A stretch of DNA of 53,364 nt from Planctomycetales bacterium (GTDB lineage Bacteria > Planctomycetota > Planctomycetia > Pirellulales > Pirellulaceae): the NCBI GenBank assembly GCA_020426845.1, contig JAGQPF010000480.1, positions 1-53,364 of the forward strand. The letters run 5' to 3'. Under the pieces are notes generated by a model. It was not told the DNA's origin. It made no database searches and was given only the letters and a program-made list of their open reading frames with translations. The translations under genes and the position numbers were made by a program. Numbering within the stretch: the stretch's first letter is position 1; each line of letters starts with the position of its first letter. Below are positions 51,831 to 53,364 of this stretch, piece by piece.

Positions 51831-53115
51831 TTTCTCTCGCGCGGCAATGGCTTGGCTCGTGGCGATCGTTCTCGTCGGCGGCGCGAGTCAACTTGCCGCT
51901 GAAGCGCCGTCTCATCCGGGCGGTGAACTCGTTCGGCGTGAAGGCAGTTTCCCGCAACGCCCAGGCCCGCACTCTCCGTCACACCGAGCGCACCGGCCCC
52001 TACCGCCGCTACCGCCGCTACCGCCGCTACCGCCGCTACCGCCGCTACCGCCGCAGGGCTTCGGCCCGCGGATGGACTGGCCTGCTTTCCCGGCACCCCA
52101 TCGCGTGCCGCGCGCGACCTTCCCGCCTCCCCCGCCCATCGGGCCTCCGCCCGGGTGGGCAGGCCCACGTGGCCCACTGCCTCCTCGCCCACCTCAACGC
52201 GGTTTCGGCGAATCGAACTGGCGCGATCGTGCAAAGCACGAACAACCCAGGCACGAACCAGAGCGACCTAGCGCAAGGAAGTCCGATCTCGATCCAGACG
52301 TCGGGCAACAACCTCTCGCAGAGAAGTCGGATCGGCAGCAAAACGAGCAAGCGGCGCGCCCGCAGGCAGAAGTTAAAAAGCGCCGACGCGGCGATAAGAA
52401 GAAATCAGCGAACCCGTCATCGCAAACGCCCCCTACCCGAAAAGCCAAACAGGGGCGGAAACAGAAACGACGGTCGACCAAGCCAGTGGACCCGATGCCC
52501 ATGGGCGAGGCGCCGCCGATGGCGATACCTCGTCGGCCTGTTCCACCACCCGAGTTGGAATCGACCATGCCACCCATGCCGCTGACGCCGCCCACGCAGC
52601 GAAATACGGACAACGATTCGCTCGAGGTGACTCCCAAAAATCTCTCCCAACCGCCAACCAATCCAGCGACTCCGGCGACTTCGGCGACTCCGGCGAATTC
52701 ACCAGCTGACGAACCCAAAGCGGGAGAGGCGCCGCCTGGCCCACCCCGAGCCGCTGTCCCGTCCGCAACGCCCGCCCATCAGGACGTTGTGGCGCCTCCA
52801 GTACCAACGCCCTCGTTAGCGCCGCCAGCGGCATCTCCGGCCGCTCCAATCAATCATTCGCCTGCGGCATCGGTGCCTGCGGTATGGACGCCTCAAGTGT
52901 CCCCGGTCGCGCCGAATCTGCCCTCGGTTTGGTACGTCTGCCCGCCGTTGCCAGCGCCGACGCCCAACTACCTGCCCCAGTTACTGCCCAACACTCAGGT
53001 CCCGAACGCGGTGGAGCATCGGGTGTATACGCCACAGAACCCGACGCCCAATCGCGCTACTTCCCCACCAACATCTCGGTGGCGATATGGCAAACAAGCG
53101 GTGCGCGGATACTAA
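51817..53115 (+). CDS. Proline-rich secreted protein
   Basis: The ATG at 51817 gives 432 aa starting MEARLFSRAAMAWLVAIVLVGGASQLAAE, a typical signal peptide; starts further upstream (51727, 51712 or TTG 51640) would extend it in frame through the repeat. The rest is low complexity: 15-20% Pro with PPLP repeats (residues ~60-80), Lys/Gln/Arg-rich basic stretches (~110-210) and Ala/Pro/Thr-rich segments. No catalytic domain is visible. Such proteins are often cell-wall or outer-surface linked. The start is uncertain because the candidate ATG lies within a repeat. The 396 bp between this start and the cyclophilin gene contain mostly open frame but no other recognisable gene. Confidence 0.7.
   Translation: MEARLFSRAAMAWLVAIVLVGGASQLAAEAPSHPGGELVRREGSFPQRPGPHSPSHRAHRPLPPLPPLPPLPPLPPLPPQGFGPRMDWPAFPAPHRVPRATFPPPPPIGPPPGWAGPRGPLPPRPPQRGFGESNWRDRAKHEQPRHEPERPSARKSDLDPDVGQQPLAEKSDRQQNEQAARPQAEVKKRRRGDKKKSANPSSQTPPTRKAKQGRKQKRRSTKPVDPMPMGEAPPMAIPRRPVPPPELESTMPPMPLTPPTQRNTDNDSLEVTPKNLSQPPTNPATPATSATPANSPADEPKAGEAPPGPPRAAVPSATPAHQDVVAPPVPTPSLAPPAASPAAPINHSPAASVPAVWTPQVSPVAPNLPSVWYVCPPLPAPTPNYLPQLLPNTQVPNAVEHRVYTPQNPTPNRATSPPTSRWRYGKQAVRGY
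52001..52054. repeat. Six tandem copies of a 9-bp unit encoding Pro-Leu-Pro
   Basis: TACCGCCGC occurs six times in a row without a mismatch, inside the proline-rich gene, giving PPLPPLPP-type repeats. Perfect tandem copies suggest recent slippage and possible length variation among strains. Confidence 0.85.
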
Positions 53116-53364
53116 CCAAGCACGTAACGCTTAGTACCTGATGGTTGGAGCACTCTCAAAATGTGGCGGCCCCGGGTTGGGAGGGCCGCTAAGTCGCGGT
53201 GAACCGCGAGTTTGGGAGGGGCAACAGACGTTAGTCGCGAGAGCACGAGCCCGGGGATCCGTGGTGCGCCCGCGCGCAATAGCCCCAACAGGCAACGCTG
53301 TGAAGCATTTTGAGACGAGAAACACAGGGGTTTCGTGGAATTGGAGGATCTGAAGGAGGTCAGA
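53116..53364. other. Structured region after the proline-rich gene, window end
   Basis: No gene is assigned. Two adjacent stems occur: GCGGCCC (53166-53172) with GGGCCGC (53183-53189), and TCGCGGT (53194-53200) with ACCGCGA (53203-53209). The window ends in GAAGGAGG, a strong Shine-Dalgarno site for a gene just beyond the edge. A 70-codon open frame across the stems (from 53141) has no RBS and no recognisable domain. Confidence 0.5.

Noticed and set aside
53141-53353. A 70-codon plus-strand frame near the window end
   Set aside because: No RBS and no recognisable domain; it runs across two perfect stem-loops, so an RNA leader is a better explanation.
1-53364. CRISPR arrays, tRNA/rRNA genes, prophage or transposase genes
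   Set aside because: I saw no regularly spaced repeats, no tRNA-like TPsiC arms and no transposase, integrase or phage structural genes; the repeats present are short, dispersed and palindromic.

Overview
The window (53,364 bp, GC-rich) reads as chromosomal DNA of a planctomycete, most likely of the Pirellulales. The markers are an outer-surface protein with the planctomycete LEPR-XLL-type N-terminus, a PVC-type dehydrogenase/cytochrome c pair, a 3-keto-disaccharide hydrolase (DUF1080) domain fused to a sialidase, two Gfo/Idh/MocA oxidoreductases next to a phytanoyl-CoA-type dioxygenase, and two large Ser/Thr protein kinases. I found no rRNA, tRNA, CRISPR array, transposase or prophage gene. 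The species assignment is inference.

Layout. Positions 1-8577 are a minus-strand run of secreted or periplasmic degradative genes: a sialidase/DUF1080 protein (cut by the window edge), a poly(ADP-ribose) glycohydrolase, a GH32 fructan hydrolase, a Tat-exported metallophosphoesterase, an unknown secreted protein and a DUF3179 protein. Next come a zinc-ribbon/kinase/LRR protein (8811-10670), an FAD/NAD(P)-binding oxidoreductase (10749-12173) and a giant-surface-protein-like gene (12707-15139) with an apparent premature stop. A divergent pair follows (15296-18763): an XRE-TPR regulator and a rare NAGPA-ROK fusion, with an inverted repeat between them. Positions 19092-26635 hold a complete-looking soluble chemotaxis module, CheW-MCP-CheR-CheA-CheD-CheB, without CheY. 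Positions 26712-28883 hold a 2OG-Fe(II) oxygenase, a DUF2383 protein and a universal stress protein. A minus-strand catabolic block (28930-35576) has two Gfo/Idh/MocA enzymes, a PhyH dioxygenase, a cytochrome c and a PVC-type dehydrogenase. A plus-strand block (36084-43963) has a Met-rich lipoprotein, an enolase-superfamily enzyme, a DUF6580 membrane protein, GlnE and a PIG-L deacetylase. The minus strand then carries another enolase-superfamily enzyme, a GH105-like hydrolase, a kinase-Hsp70 fusion, a small secreted protein and a cyclophilin lipoprotein. The window ends with a proline-rich secreted protein and a structured leader.

The genes suggest a heterotroph that degrades complex sugars outside the cytoplasm (sialidase, GH32, GH105, DUF1080) and handles the products with dehydrogenases, enolase-superfamily enzymes and PQQ/heme-type electron transfer. 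Two multi-domain kinases and a cytoplasmic chemosensory array provide regulation.

The strongest signals not explained by genes are three families of short palindromic repeats. One is a ~45-bp palindrome found inside three coding genes, in three different reading phases, and degenerate in one intergenic region. The second is a ~90-bp MITE-like element in two nearly identical inverted copies 28 kb apart. The third is a ~100-bp element that lies at the 5' end of three genes and supplies the apparent N-terminal codons of two of them. The other candidates for new biology are the XRE-TPR / NAGPA-ROK pair and the kinase-Hsp70 fusion.
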